The position numbers and the translations under genes were made by a program. Shown one piece after another: positions 1 to 10,700 of a stretch of 64,000 bases of DNA; the first letter of the stretch is position 1; each line of letters starts with the position of its first letter. The notes under the pieces are model-generated. The model was not told where the DNA came from. It did no database searches and saw nothing but the letters and a program-made list of their open reading frames with translations. Source of the DNA: Cladocopium goreaui (lineage: Eukaryota; Sar; Dinophyceae; Suessiales; Symbiodiniaceae); the NCBI GenBank assembly GCA_947184155.2, contig CAMXCT020006423.1, positions 1-64,000 on the forward strand, in the 5' to 3' direction.

Positions 1-3000
1 GCAATTGAAGAAATGGGCCCCTGTGGTTGGGATGATTTTCAAGAAACCATCTTGCGGCGCCTCGACACGTTTGTAGAAGGTCTTCCTGATGTTGTTGTCA
101 GAGTAGCTTGCCATGAAGTCTGGCACTGACCAAGTGTCACCTCCTCCTCTGACGATAGCATCTCGGATCACTTCGTTGAGGTCAACAACGTTTTGTGGTC
201 CCAGCTTGGTAACATCACGCCCTTCAATGCAGAATTTGCCATACTCATCGAGGTCACCAACTTCAGACATAGTTCTGATGCTGTCATACCATTGGTGTTC
301 GCCAAACCTCGATTTTGTAGGTTCATCTGTTTGCCCCGACTCTTCAGTAGCACCTGAACCGTCCTTCTTGTGCTCAGGAGGCTCCATATCGACGTCATCA
401 GATGTGGGACTATCAGCCTCGAGCGAAGCTCGGACGGCCTTTAGCACTTTTCTGACTTCATCTCTCTTCTCATGTTCACATTCCAGATGGCCATGTTTGG
501 TGCTACCACAATACAAGCACACGTTGACATCCTCAGAGACAGTGAAGAGTTTTCCCAACGCATCCAAAAGTTGTTGTCTCCCCGACATCTCTGATTCCCT
601 GACCACATCGGTGGGATCGTTTGCTGGCTCATCAGCTTCCTCCTCCCCAGGGTGAGCCGAAGGCTCGTCACCTGGCTTGGCATCGGCATCAGTGCCCATG
701 CTGGCGTCACTCCCTGTGATGTTGTTCTTCCTGCGATAATGAGAGAACACCTGATCCTTCTCCCAATCCGTGAGGCAGCTGAAATTGGCCAAAGTCTCAT
801 ATCCGGGGATTGCGTGGATGATCTTCATGACCCTCTCGGCTTCTGCGGTTTGCAGTGTGCAGTCGAAGGATCCCCGTCTCTTGTCATTGATGGTGCTTGA
901 GGTCCTTGATGTCGATGTGAACTGCGCCAATGCCTTTTCCAATCCATTGAGATATTCAGCTGGATCAACACTGGCATTGAAAACATCAACAACTCCTTTG
1001 GCCATGTTGGCCACATCCAAGACACCAAGCCAGAATTCGATGATATCTCCAGTCTTCTCGGCAGATGCTCGGGAGAATCCAAAGATCTCGTTCCTTTCCT
1101 TCACCTCGGGAACGGCGACCTTCTCGAAGAAGTCTTTGTATGCGACATTTCCGCAATCCTTTGTGACTCTGTAGATCAATAGCCACTTCTTCGCGACTTC
1201 ATCAAAAATCCTCTCGCGATAGATGCTGAATTGCTTGCCGCGTCCATGCCGGAAAATTTCCAGAGCTTGCCTCTTCGAAATCCTGACTCCTCCCATGTGA
1301 GATAGAGATTTCATCAAATGCTCCCCATACGCCAACGATGCGTTTGAAATCAACGAAGACGCAGTAAAGGTAAGCCAAGTCTGAAATCCTTGATTGATGT
1401 CAACAATGTCAACACCAAGATCCTCAAATGCAACCTTCAATCTGGCCGCAAGGAGCAGGACGGACTTTCTGGCCTCCAATGTTGGAGCTGAACGCTTGTA
1501 GTGGTCCTGGGTATTGGCGGAGCAATTAATGCAGTGGGATGGTCTCGACTGGCATGTCTCGATCTCATCCATCGTCACCGCATTTCTGCAGCTTGTACAT
1601 AAGATGTCGGAATTCTCCGTGTCGATGGTGAACCACATGCATCGATCGGAAACAACTGGTTCCAACTCATGGGTGCCGACTACTGGTTCGACCCAACTGG
1701 TCTTGAACCTCTTGTCCTTTGTGAATCGATTCACGGCGGTTCCAGGGCCTCGCTGGAAGATTGTTGTGTCATCATTTGCATAGTCACCTGGGGTCATCTC
1801 GCCGCTGGCAATCTTGAACGCCTCAGTCGGTCCAGTCATATCCTCCAGAACTTTGGTGTTAATGCCAGATTCATCGGGTTTGAACGCCCCCTCGTTGAGG
1901 ACTGAAACGTGTTCCCGGTTCGTGGCACACATGAGGAATACTCTTTGGCGAAATAGGTTCTTCTCAATCACAGACCAAATTGCCGTCTTCCCCAAAGTCC
2001 CCTTCTTGGTCGTACTCAATATTGGATATTGTTTCCCAAATTGTGAATACATTGATCGCCACATTCTTTGGTCAGATGTCACCAAGATCCCTTGGAGCCT
2101 CATCTTCTCGATCAGCTCATCTGCGAGTCTTGACGTGACAGAATCCATACCGTTGAACATGGAGTCATTGTTGATGGCGACCATCAGGGGTCGGGACGTA
2201 ACTTGATCAAGATCGAGCACCCCTTTGACAAACTTGTTCTTGAAGTCATTTTCAAGCATGACACAATGAGGTGGTTTCTGGGCATGAAGGAATTGCAATG
2301 ACAACCAAAGATGCACAGTTATCAAACCATCGTCGACGGTATCCGTGCTGAGGTACTGCTTGACTTTGTCAAGGGTTTCGAGGAATTGTTGAAGTGGTCG
2401 TTCTGCATCGGAATCATGGATCTTGAATACTTCAACACTTTCCCATCCCATGTCAGCTAATCCCATTTGGATGCCATGCGTCCCACTTTGGGTTCCCACG
2501 CGGAACATCAAGTCGGTGATAAGGATGGTAGTTCCAGCCCTGAAGTCACCTGCCAACATGTCGTGATCTCTTGGACCATTTGGTGCTTCGATGATCCTGC
2601 AAGCAAGTGGGTTGGTGATCATCTTCTTGATGCGGCCCAAGTCAGATTGGTTGGCGACATTCACGTCGTGCTGCCCTAGCATCATGAGCATTCCTGCAGT
2701 CGACAAATAGCACCCTGTCCGCGTCAGCATGTACTTGCGGACGATGTGGCTGTAGCACCTCAGCCAGTCCTTCTCGGAGATGGTGGACGCGGTGTCCTCC
2801 GTCACGACCGCCGGATTGCAGATCCCGAAGACCATGCATGCATATGCGGTCACTCTCCTCAAATATTGTGCCCAAGGTGCTGAACCTGAAGTGCTGGCAG
2901 CTTGAGCTGCTGGGCCTTGGATGATTGATAGTAGGAAGTGATCCCGCTCGTCCATCCATGCCGATGTGATGAACTCTGAGTTCCTTTGGTCGGGCATTGA

Positions 3001-3231
3001 GGATGTCCTGAAAAGATATCCGGTTGGTACCCGAGGAATCACCCAGTCCTTCTTCGCGGGAGGTGTAGATGGTCTTGCCTTCGATGGTGGTGCTTTTGGT
3101 GGTGGTGCACTCCCAGCCGCAGAGCTGGAACCATCGTGTCCACCGAAGGTGGAACCACTAGGCCCAGTCTGCTGTTGTTGCTGTTGTGCCCGCTGCGCAT
3201 CGGCTTCCCTCTGTTGCTTGTCATCCATCAT
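1..3231 (-). CDS. Retroelement ORF3, zinc-knuckle protein, 3'-partial
   Basis: I read this frame triplet by triplet from 3,231 to base 1 and found no stop: 1,077 codons, still open at the edge. The ATG at 3,231 overlaps the ORF2 stop (ATGA). The first 60 residues are Gln, Gly, Pro and Ser rich and look disordered. Residues 544-570 have a CX2C-X19-CX2C pattern typical of a zinc ribbon or treble clef. Residues 905-918 (bases 519-478) are a CX2CX4HX4C zinc knuckle, the motif of retroviral and copia Gag proteins, here outside the gag ORF. An acidic low-complexity stretch precedes the knuckle. I recognise no enzymatic domain. Placement directly after ORF2 on the same strand suggests it belongs to the element; a fused neighbouring gene or a second nested element are alternatives. 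Confidence 0.75.
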   Translation of the reverse strand, partial: MMDDKQQREADAQRAQQQQQQTGPSGSTFGGHDGSSSAAGSAPPPKAPPSKARPSTPPAKKDWVIPRVPTGYLFRTSSMPDQRNSEFITSAWMDERDHFLLSIIQGPAAQAASTSGSAPWAQYLRRVTAYACMVFGICNPAVVTEDTASTISEKDWLRCYSHIVRKYMLTRTGCYLSTAGMLMMLGQHDVNVANQSDLGRIKKMITNPLACRIIEAPNGPRDHDMLAGDFRAGTTILITDLMFRVGTQSGTHGIQMGLADMGWESVEVFKIHDSDAERPLQQFLETLDKVKQYLSTDTVDDGLITVHLWLSLQFLHAQKPPHCVMLENDFKNKFVKGVLDLDQVTSRPLMVAINNDSMFNGMDSVTSRLADELIEKMRLQGILVTSDQRMWRSMYSQFGKQYPILSTTKKGTLGKTAIWSVIEKNLFRQRVFLMCATNREHVSVLNEGAFKPDESGINTKVLEDMTGPTEAFKIASGEMTPGDYANDDTTIFQRGPGTAVNRFTKDKRFKTSWVEPVVGTHELEPVVSDRCMWFTIDTENSDILCTSCRNAVTMDEIETCQSRPSHCINCSANTQDHYKRSAPTLEARKSVLLLAARLKVAFEDLGVDIVDINQGFQTWLTFTASSLISNASLAYGEHLMKSLSHMGGVRISKRQALEIFRHGRGKQFSIYRERIFDEVAKKWLLIYRVTKDCGNVAYKDFFEKVAVPEVKERNEIFGFSRASAEKTGDIIEFWLGVLDVANMAKGVVDVFNASVDPAEYLNGLEKALAQFTSTSRTSSTINDKRRGSFDCTLQTAEAERVMKIIHAIPGYETLANFSCLTDWEKDQVFSHYRRKNNITGSDASMGTDADAKPGDEPSAHPGEEEADEPANDPTDVVRESEMSGRQQLLDALGKLFTVSEDVNVCLYCGSTKHGHLECEHEKRDEVRKVLKAVRASLEADSPTSDDVDMEPPEHKKDGSGATEESGQTDEPTKSRFGEHQWYDSIRTMSEVGDLDEYGKFCIEGRDVTKLGPQNVVDLNEVIRDAIVRGGGDTWSVPDFMASYSDNNIRKTFYKRVEAPQDGFLKIIPTTGAHFFNC

Positions 3232-6200
3232 TCTGATGGTGAGGGATCCCAACCTGGATGACCCGGTTGACTTGGAGGGTTTCTGCCGTCTTTCGGCATC
3301 AGCGGAATGTCCCAGCCATCGATGTGGGAGACCTCTGTGGCTCCTTGGCCCATCTGTGTGGTGGCAGTGGTCGTCACATAGTCGCGAATACAGGAAAATG
3401 TCCTGTTTCGTTTCTCCACCTCCTCGAACATGCCCTGATCGGCCTTCTCGATGTTGTAGCCCCCCAACTCCCATATGTCGTCGCGGAGGTCAATGGCCTT
3501 CTTCATTCTGACCAGATCGGCTCTGATGATCTCGCTCAGGTGCGACATGGATTTGAAGTTTTCCAGTCGCGCCATCCACTCATGTAGCATCTTGGAGACC
3601 ATGAGGATGGTTTGTAAGTGGACGACGGCCGCCGTCCGCTCTAAGCTGAGCTCATAGTTCATCGACATCCAGTCTTCCAGGACATTCTGGACAATGATGG
3701 TCTTACCCTGGCTGCTTGTCGCCCTTGCATTGTGGCGACGGAGCGCATAGCCTAAGCTGTAGCTCTCCTCGTACATGATGTTAACCAGGTATTTGATGCG
3801 GTCTTCAACTTCGTCAGGGGCAGGTGCCTCTCGCTGCATCACTTCAAATGACCATTGTTCCCACTTTCGACGGGCAATCTCCTCGAAGTTCGTCCTCTTC
3901 CGGATTTGGTAACATGAACTTCCATATGGAGGGTATGTCTGATTCAAGGATCCGAGGTGTGTTGGACTCGTATTTGCAATCTTGTCACGTAGTCCCTTAA
4001 CCGTGATTTCCTTGTTGATCATACTATTTTGCCCGGTGTAGTGGTCCTTGAGGGTGTTCCATAGTTCATCTATTCTAATCGCACACTCAAAGGTGCACAA
4101 GAGCTTCATGATGCCCTTCTCCTCTGGGTTTCTGGCGGCCCCTTCCACCAACTTTGATAATCGGGCCCCTTTGTCGATGAAACTAATGGCAGACATGTTC
4201 AACTCATTCTCATTGGTCACTTTTGACAGCATCTTCATTAGCAACCTGATTGCATGAGTTACGAATATTCTGCCACTTCTATTCATGACAAAGGCTAAGG
4301 CCACAACGACAGGAGGAGAAATCTTTACTCGATCCAACCATTCGTCGAGGTCCTTGTCCTTGTAACCCCTGAAGTTTGCCTCCTCATAGGTTGAGAATGG
4401 AGCAGGAAGGTTGTGCTCTTGTTTCTTCTCCTGAATGAGGGACAGGGTTGACTTCAGTAAGCTGATCCCCTTGGCCGCTGATGGGATTACAAGGTCAGTT
4501 CCAGCCATTGCGAAGACCGAAATGAGGCGAGGAGAATCCGGATCCGTCAAGGCGCACCAACGACGCAGGTAACAGCCTGACTTCACCTTCAATCTACCTT
4601 CAACGGGATCCGGATCCACCAAGAGTGATCCACGAAGTGGATACAGCCTCAGCTTCACCTTCACACCGCCTCGTCGGGTGATGAAGTTAATAAATAACTG
4701 TTCATTGATGGTCTTCACGTTGGTGTTGCATTCAAAGTCATTCATGATGACACATGCACATGACTTCGACTTATAGTAATCTTCTTCTTCCATAACCTTT
4801 GGTCGAAATCTCCTTCCATAAACGTTGTTAATCAACATTTGATTTGTGACACCACGAAGGATGCATCTGACAATCTTCTCGGTATATAATTGTGTTGCAC
4901 GTGTTTCTCTACCCGCACATTGACCGTGAGTGTGTGAGCCATCACATTTCACATGCAAGTCAAAGAACTCAACCCCCCATGATACGATCCTCCACGGTTT
5001 CTTGATTGCGGTCCCAACATCTTTGAATTGTGACTTCAAACCATACATGCATCCATCAAAGTCATGCACAGTTGATTGGGTTCCACTGATCAGAAACTTC
5101 ATTCTCTCGTCATTCCAATAGTCGCATCCTCGAGGTAGTTCCAACAATGCCATTGCATGCAAAACATGTACGCGCTGCAAACACAATGTGAACTCTTCCC
5201 ATAGCTCCCAATATAGAAGTGCTTTCATTCTGATGTTGTGTGCTGTGACCTCACTCACATTTTTGTTTAACCGATTCCACGGCGAACCACCGGTGCAAGG
5301 TCCCGCAAAGAACACGCAGTCACTAGGCCCCCCGATGCAACGTCTCCATTTTGCCCTTCCGTAGTTGGACATGAGGTTGTCATCTTCGGTGATTGTGACC
5401 ACATGCATCATCTTAAACCGACTTTGTTGATGAATCTTGGTGATGATACTTTGCGTTTCGGCACACATAAGGAGCAGGCATGGGACATCATCTTTCATCT
5501 CAAAGACGTTGAGAGATATGGTAACGTCATTGAGTATCTTCCCGAGAAAATCAGCATAAGATTGCTTGAAGTGATATGTCAGAATCTTCCCATTCTTTCG
5601 ATGTAGTGTCATCTGAATATCCCAATCATTTTGTTTTCTGGTCTCATGCTTCAACTTGTAATGATGGGCAATAAACATGTCATCCAATGGAATGATTTTC
5701 ATGTTCCCATCAAGGATACAGGTGACCACAGTGTCCTGGCACGATGCCCTGTCCTCCACGTCAGATCCGCTGTCCATCACATCTTTGATGTCTGCATTGG
5801 ATATGATCTTGAAGGTAGTGGTCCCTGTCCAAAATTCATTTCTTTTGTTGGTCTTCTCGATGTTATTCCCCGCCAATCTCCATGAGTCATGGATCAATCT
5901 CCCACTTGACTGAAACACTTGGTTGGTTTCCCGTTCATCTCTAAACCGTCTCAGCTTACATGGCAGAAAGTCAGCCTCTTTGGGGGTAAACATCTTTCTT
6001 CTTGGTACTTTGTGCACTCTCGTCAATGTCGTTTCATCCTTCCATATCCATTCATCTTGATCACATTCATTTTTGGATATCTTCTTTCCCTTTCTTGACG
6101 ACGTTGAGGGGTTATATGCTTTGTCTTTTGATACCCTACCAGCAATCACATCACCACCGGCAAGTACAATTCGTCGTCGATTGGGATCTTTGTTTTCTGT

Positions 6201-7703
6201 GGGATATGGATCATCATCGGAGTCCCCCGAAGGAGGAAATCCCATTGGAAGACTACCCCATCCAGAACTCCCCCCATGAACAACTCGAAGGAGCGTGTTG
6301 ATCACCCGAGCAGTACCACATGGAGCTGCATGAATGGTTGTGGGTTCATTTCCATGGGATTGGTGACAAAATAGTTGACCTACCCCCACAGTTAACTGAG
6401 GATACTTCAGGACTGGAGTCTGACGAGTCGGCACCGCAGCAGCATGGAGCCCTTGTCGTGCTGTTGACGCCAGGTGTCCCGGTGAGACAACACCAGCTGA
6501 TTGCCTAGTAATCACCGAAGGTGATATACTAAATTTACACGGATGGTATTGGAAACAAGCTCGTTCTACCCATTGATCAAAACGGTCTTGTTGTTGAACA
6601 GGTGGAACTCGATCCTCAACCTTGATCCATTTGCCATGAGAGAGTACCCAGGTACTTCTCAAACAATCATGAGGCAATGATACACCAGATGGTCGCTTTC
6701 GAAAGAAAGTCGGCGTCTTAACAACCAATATGGGATCCATACCAGGTAGTTGTTGTAATTGTTCTTTACCAGAAAGACCCTTCTGATACACCTCAGGTGG
6801 TAGAATAGGTATTTCGGTATACGGAAAATTTGGAACATCTTGAGTTTTGGTTTGAAACACTTGTCGGACAGTGGTATCAACATCCGTGGTGGGTGAGACC
6901 ATATCGAGCAGATCTTTCGTACCGATGTCACCAGGGTCCAACAGGTTGATGAGCATACATGCTCTTTTCCATGCCAACGGATTCTTGAAACCTTTGGTGT
7001 GAATGTCAGCGGCCATTTTCGAGGTCACCTCATACATGAGTACGTAGTTCTCCCGAGTAAAATGTTCATGGAGGGAAGTAATGGCTATGCCATGGGTCCT
7101 CTCAAGATGCCGCATAGTGGGGTTACGACCCGACCTGACTACACCGATCATGCCCTGATTGTCATCATGAAACAATAATTTGGGCGACTTTCCCGTCAGC
7201 GTTTCCCAGATGCTCATTGCGGGCAAACCCATAGTACGGAGGGTGACATCGGCTGCCACGATTTCAGCCTCAGGCGTCGAATGGCTTACGCATCCTTGCC
7301 GTTTGCTGCCCCCGGACAAAGGAAACCGTGTGTGGTTGCCCTGGATATGCATATGAGACCCTGAAGTTGATCTCAAAGACTGTGCACACCCTGCAAAATC
7401 AGCATCAGCAAATAAAGACAATGTCAATTCATTGAACTTGTCCCCAACCCATCCGGTCATTCTTTTAGATAGGCTGGAATTCACGTAGCACATTAAGTGA
7501 TACAACTTTGCATCGTCATCAATGGTCCACTTTGTTACATTCCTGGCCAGGGAATTGATGGAACGAAGCAGATCAAAACGAGCAATCCTCGCCGCGTACA
7601 GCAGCTTCATCAACACGCTGGCAGCGTGTGGCGCTAATGCACCTCTCTCAGCAGACTCCCCAGGCGAGACGTCTTCCCCTTGGGTTCCTTGTTCATAAAA
7701 CAA
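3228..7703 (-). CDS. Retroelement ORF2: RNase H, methyltransferase-like domain, unknown tail
   Basis: About 1,490 residues; the frame is open further upstream and overlaps the end of ORF1, so 7,703 (a TTG) is not a true start. Residues 20-270 are the copia RNase H: FADADFAGC, HSTPEAEIVAADV, FHDDNQG and the C-terminal ADIHTKGF motif. Residues about 690-950 (bases 5,636-4,854) are a Rossmann-like domain with AGPCTGGSPWN (PC at 802-803), an ELPRGCDYW motif and DGCMYGL, then a Cys/His segment CDGSHTHGQC. The PC loop resembles motif IV of cytosine-5 DNA methyltransferases. Similar PCTGG..W and GCMYGL motifs recur, as I recall, in dinoflagellate copia polyproteins. Residues 960-1,491 match nothing I know. 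The frame is +1 relative to ORF1. Confidence 0.85.
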   Translation of the reverse strand: MFYEQGTQGEDVSPGESAERGALAPHAASVLMKLLYAARIARFDLLRSINSLARNVTKWTIDDDAKLYHLMCYVNSSLSKRMTGWVGDKFNELTLSLFADADFAGCAQSLRSTSGSHMHIQGNHTRFPLSGGSKRQGCVSHSTPEAEIVAADVTLRTMGLPAMSIWETLTGKSPKLLFHDDNQGMIGVVRSGRNPTMRHLERTHGIAITSLHEHFTRENYVLMYEVTSKMAADIHTKGFKNPLAWKRACMLINLLDPGDIGTKDLLDMVSPTTDVDTTVRQVFQTKTQDVPNFPYTEIPILPPEVYQKGLSGKEQLQQLPGMDPILVVKTPTFFRKRPSGVSLPHDCLRSTWVLSHGKWIKVEDRVPPVQQQDRFDQWVERACFQYHPCKFSISPSVITRQSAGVVSPGHLASTARQGLHAAAVPTRQTPVLKYPQLTVGVGQLFCHQSHGNEPTTIHAAPCGTARVINTLLRVVHGGSSGWGSLPMGFPPSGDSDDDPYPTENKDPNRRRIVLAGGDVIAGRVSKDKAYNPSTSSRKGKKISKNECDQDEWIWKDETTLTRVHKVPRRKMFTPKEADFLPCKLRRFRDERETNQVFQSSGRLIHDSWRLAGNNIEKTNKRNEFWTGTTTFKIISNADIKDVMDSGSDVEDRASCQDTVVTCILDGNMKIIPLDDMFIAHHYKLKHETRKQNDWDIQMTLHRKNGKILTYHFKQSYADFLGKILNDVTISLNVFEMKDDVPCLLLMCAETQSIITKIHQQSRFKMMHVVTITEDDNLMSNYGRAKWRRCIGGPSDCVFFAGPCTGGSPWNRLNKNVSEVTAHNIRMKALLYWELWEEFTLCLQRVHVLHAMALLELPRGCDYWNDERMKFLISGTQSTVHDFDGCMYGLKSQFKDVGTAIKKPWRIVSWGVEFFDLHVKCDGSHTHGQCAGRETRATQLYTEKIVRCILRGVTNQMLINNVYGRRFRPKVMEEEDYYKSKSCACVIMNDFECNTNVKTINEQLFINFITRRGGVKVKLRLYPLRGSLLVDPDPVEGRLKVKSGCYLRRWCALTDPDSPRLISVFAMAGTDLVIPSAAKGISLLKSTLSLIQEKKQEHNLPAPFSTYEEANFRGYKDKDLDEWLDRVKISPPVVVALAFVMNRSGRIFVTHAIRLLMKMLSKVTNENELNMSAISFIDKGARLSKLVEGAARNPEEKGIMKLLCTFECAIRIDELWNTLKDHYTGQNSMINKEITVKGLRDKIANTSPTHLGSLNQTYPPYGSSCYQIRKRTNFEEIARRKWEQWSFEVMQREAPAPDEVEDRIKYLVNIMYEESYSLGYALRRHNARATSSQGKTIIVQNVLEDWMSMNYELSLERTAAVVHLQTILMVSKMLHEWMARLENFKSMSHLSEIIRADLVRMKKAIDLRDDIWELGGYNIEKADQGMFEEVEKRNRTFSCIRDYVTTTATTQMGQGATEVSHIDGWDIPLMPKDGRNPPSQPGHPGWDPSPSE

Positions 7704-7719
7704 TGGAGCGTCCGGATCA

Positions 7720-7760
7720 AATTCATGAGTACACCATGGACATACCTTCTTGTTTCTTGG
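7720..7760 (-). other. Frame change between reverse transcriptase and RNase H
   Basis: ORF1 stops at 7,725-7,723 (TGA) while the RNase H frame is open through the same stretch in the +1 frame. Its overlapping part reads CPWCTHEFDPD, a Cys-containing linker that fits the protein better than the last ORF1 residues. This is what an extra base (or loss of two) near 7,740 would produce. Ty1 uses +1 frameshifting, but between gag and pol, so an inactivating indel or an assembly error is the simpler reading. Confidence 0.7.
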
Positions 7761-10700
7761 GGTTCCCGGGACATGGTGCTCTAGACTTGTGTTTCTTTGT
7801 TTCTTCAGGTAGACTTGGAGTAGATACTTGTTTCAACTTCGTATCTTTTCCAACAATGTCCAAGTACTTCTCAACTGACAGCTTCAACAAACCTTCCATG
7901 TCATAGGTCATGGTTGACACCGGGGTTCCATCATGAAGTTTGGTAGATCCCTTTCTCAAAATACAACCAAGGTAGAGTCCTAAGTCAGTCTCGGGCTCGA
8001 TGTTGAGTTTTGATCGAAGCATCTCCCAACCCTTAGTCAGGTTCTCTTCCGGTCCTGCCAGCTTTAAGTCGTCTACATAGATGACAAGAAGTAACTTCAG
8101 TTTCTTGTGAAAATACATTGATGGCCATTCTTCTCCAACGGGGACGAAGTCGAGTTCACGAACTTTCTGATCACAGTGTTGTTCCCACATTGTTCCCGAA
8201 TCGGGGTGACCATACAAAGCTTTAACCAATCTTACAACTGGTCTACGGAACTTTCGAAAATCGACATCGTCTGGCCATGCATCTTCAGGTAGCTCAACCC
8301 AACATGGTGGTCCGGTTAGTTTTGCTTGAATGTATGCCTGGATGGCGTCGGCAAGTTTTACATTATGGCCTGGAAGACACCCATAGAAATCAGCCCATCT
8401 CGATGCCTCAAAAGTAGCTGGAGAATTGCCCAAGTCCTGGAAGAAAGCAGCCTCCCAGAATTGGTTCTTCACCTGGTTACCAAGCAAGACACCTCGGCCT
8501 TTGAATTTTCTACTGGGACTTCCTGCAGGCAACTGATAGTTTTTCTCAACACAGATACCATGTACTCTGGCCATGTGAACCTCTGTCTTGTTTGTCTTTG
8601 CTTCACGAACAACGTCATCATATTCTCTAACGACACTGAAATCATAAACTCCAGCAGCATGTTGACCCAACCATTCCTTCCTCATAGCCTTACGTGCATC
8701 ATCGTTTTCCATCATTTCTTTTCGACCAACTGGTCTAGCCACTGCAGTGTTGAACATCTTGTTAATATTGATTCCATCATCATTTGAAGCTAGCTTTTCT
8801 CGATGATCACCACAATGATTAATACATGGCATACATGGAAATGGAAGGAAAACATCACTGAGGCCACGAGCGTCTTGGGGTACTTCGTTGGTGTTGTGCA
8901 ACGTCGCAGCAGCCACCACTTTCCCCTGGTTGAAGTCATACACTTTGTCGTTGTTCCAAGTGGCTTTCGGCCCTTTGCCCTTCTCGATCTCAGACCATTC
9001 GTCCCACTCCATTAAGAAGTCATCATCATCAGGTACATCAGTGTCTGATAAATCTGAATAGCATGGAGCAGAGGCAATGGTCCCTCTCCCGAAGGGAGAA
9101 TTAGACCTCTTTCCATATTGAAAAACTTTGCCTCTTCGAACATGGTCTTGGGACGTAGCCACTCCGGAAACATGATCATCTTTGTCGTCTTTCTTGGAGG
9201 ATTTGGCTTTCTTTGCTTCTTTCTCTTTCTTCTTTTCTTCTTTTCTCTTTGCTCGCTCCTCACTCTCTTTGATTTTCGCATCGCTTTTCTTCTTCTCCTT
9301 TTCTGCTTCAAGCTTCTTCTCTTCGGCCTTGGCAATCCCTTTTCTGACAGTAGGTGACATCTTCCTCCACTCGTCAGGGGTATATTTTGAAGGCCTTGGA
9401 GTAGTAGATATTCTGCGAAAACCACGTTCATCAATACGATATGGATGACCGCGAGCATTGAGTTTCACCCATTCACCATCGTCATTCAGGTATACGATCC
9501 CATCCCCGGCCTTCCCAACGGAGTAATGATCTGGCCCTCCTTCTGGAACATGAAGGTCTGGATGTGCTGGCTTATCGATACCTGGTGGTCCCAATCTTTC
9601 TGACATAGCGTTAAGGTGTCTTTCGGCTTCCAACTCTCCTTCAGTTGGCTCCCGTGGGACCCTCGACGAAGGTACACCACCACCATCATGACCATCGTCA
9701 TCATCTCCATCATCATCGTCATCATCTGGTGGAGGTGGTGGTAGGATTTCTGGGTTTCCTTCAAGACGATCTTTCACTTTTAATCCCTCAATGGAAACAT
9801 TAATCCTCTCATATTCTAACTTACATGGGAATTCAAGGGGTTCCTTTAGCTCGACCCTTTCGGTATAGTGTGGAGTCCTCAGCTTGGCAATGGGCTTCTC
9901 CGCATCATAAGCCAAGTTCTGCTTGCTCCAATCACATAGTGCCCATACCCTGTACTTTCTTGACCAATGGAGCCCGGGACCAATGGAGTATCCGGCGAAC
10001 ACTCCAGGGATTCCCATAGGGTCAAACTTGTGTTGTTGTTCTCGTTCACGTGAACCACTGGGCTTGAAGTACACGAGGGCGCCAAAGGGTATCATCTTCC
10101 CTTTGAATTCTTCTCCATGAAGTTTGCACCAAGAACTTACCTCATCGTCGTTGGGCTCGATGTTGAGCAAATGGCTCACGCATCTGATGGCATACATCCA
10201 AAAGCATGGTGGAATTCCTGCCTCAAGTAGACAAGTTGTTGTTGCCACGAGCACGAATTGGTTAGTTCTTTCTGCGAGCGAATTGTGCTTGGTCTTTCCG
10301 GCCAAGGAAGTATCCATTGGGATCTTTAGAATCTTCATTGCCTTGTCGAACTGCGGGGCATCATCAGAATATGCTTCTCGAATCTTACGACGGCCCATGA
10401 ACTGTTTGACCGCCCGAATAACGGCGTCTGTGTCCTTTCTGGCAGAAGGATAAGACTGAAGCATTCCTGTGTACCTATCCCTGATGACAAAGATGGTTTT
10501 GTCGTCGCCATAGTCCTGTTCAGCAATACGACGGTTGTCAACGTAGTCGAATGTGATCAGGTCCCCAAACTTTGTGAGCTTACGTTGAAACGCACCTCTG
10601 AACGTTTTCCTGTGCTTCATCTTGGCACGCACGCAAGACTCACAGTAAGGGTTCTTGTAGCGATGAGTTAGAAGGTGAACCTTCGACCGTGCTTCATTCT

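Noticed and set aside
7720..7760. Programmed Ty1-type +1 frameshift
   Set aside because: Ty1 shifts between gag and pol, not inside pol, and no slippery site is apparent; kept only as an open alternative.
9000..9500. Lys/Glu-rich 148-residue frame as a separate gene
   Set aside because: It is an out-of-frame reading of the charged linker between integrase and reverse transcriptase in ORF1.
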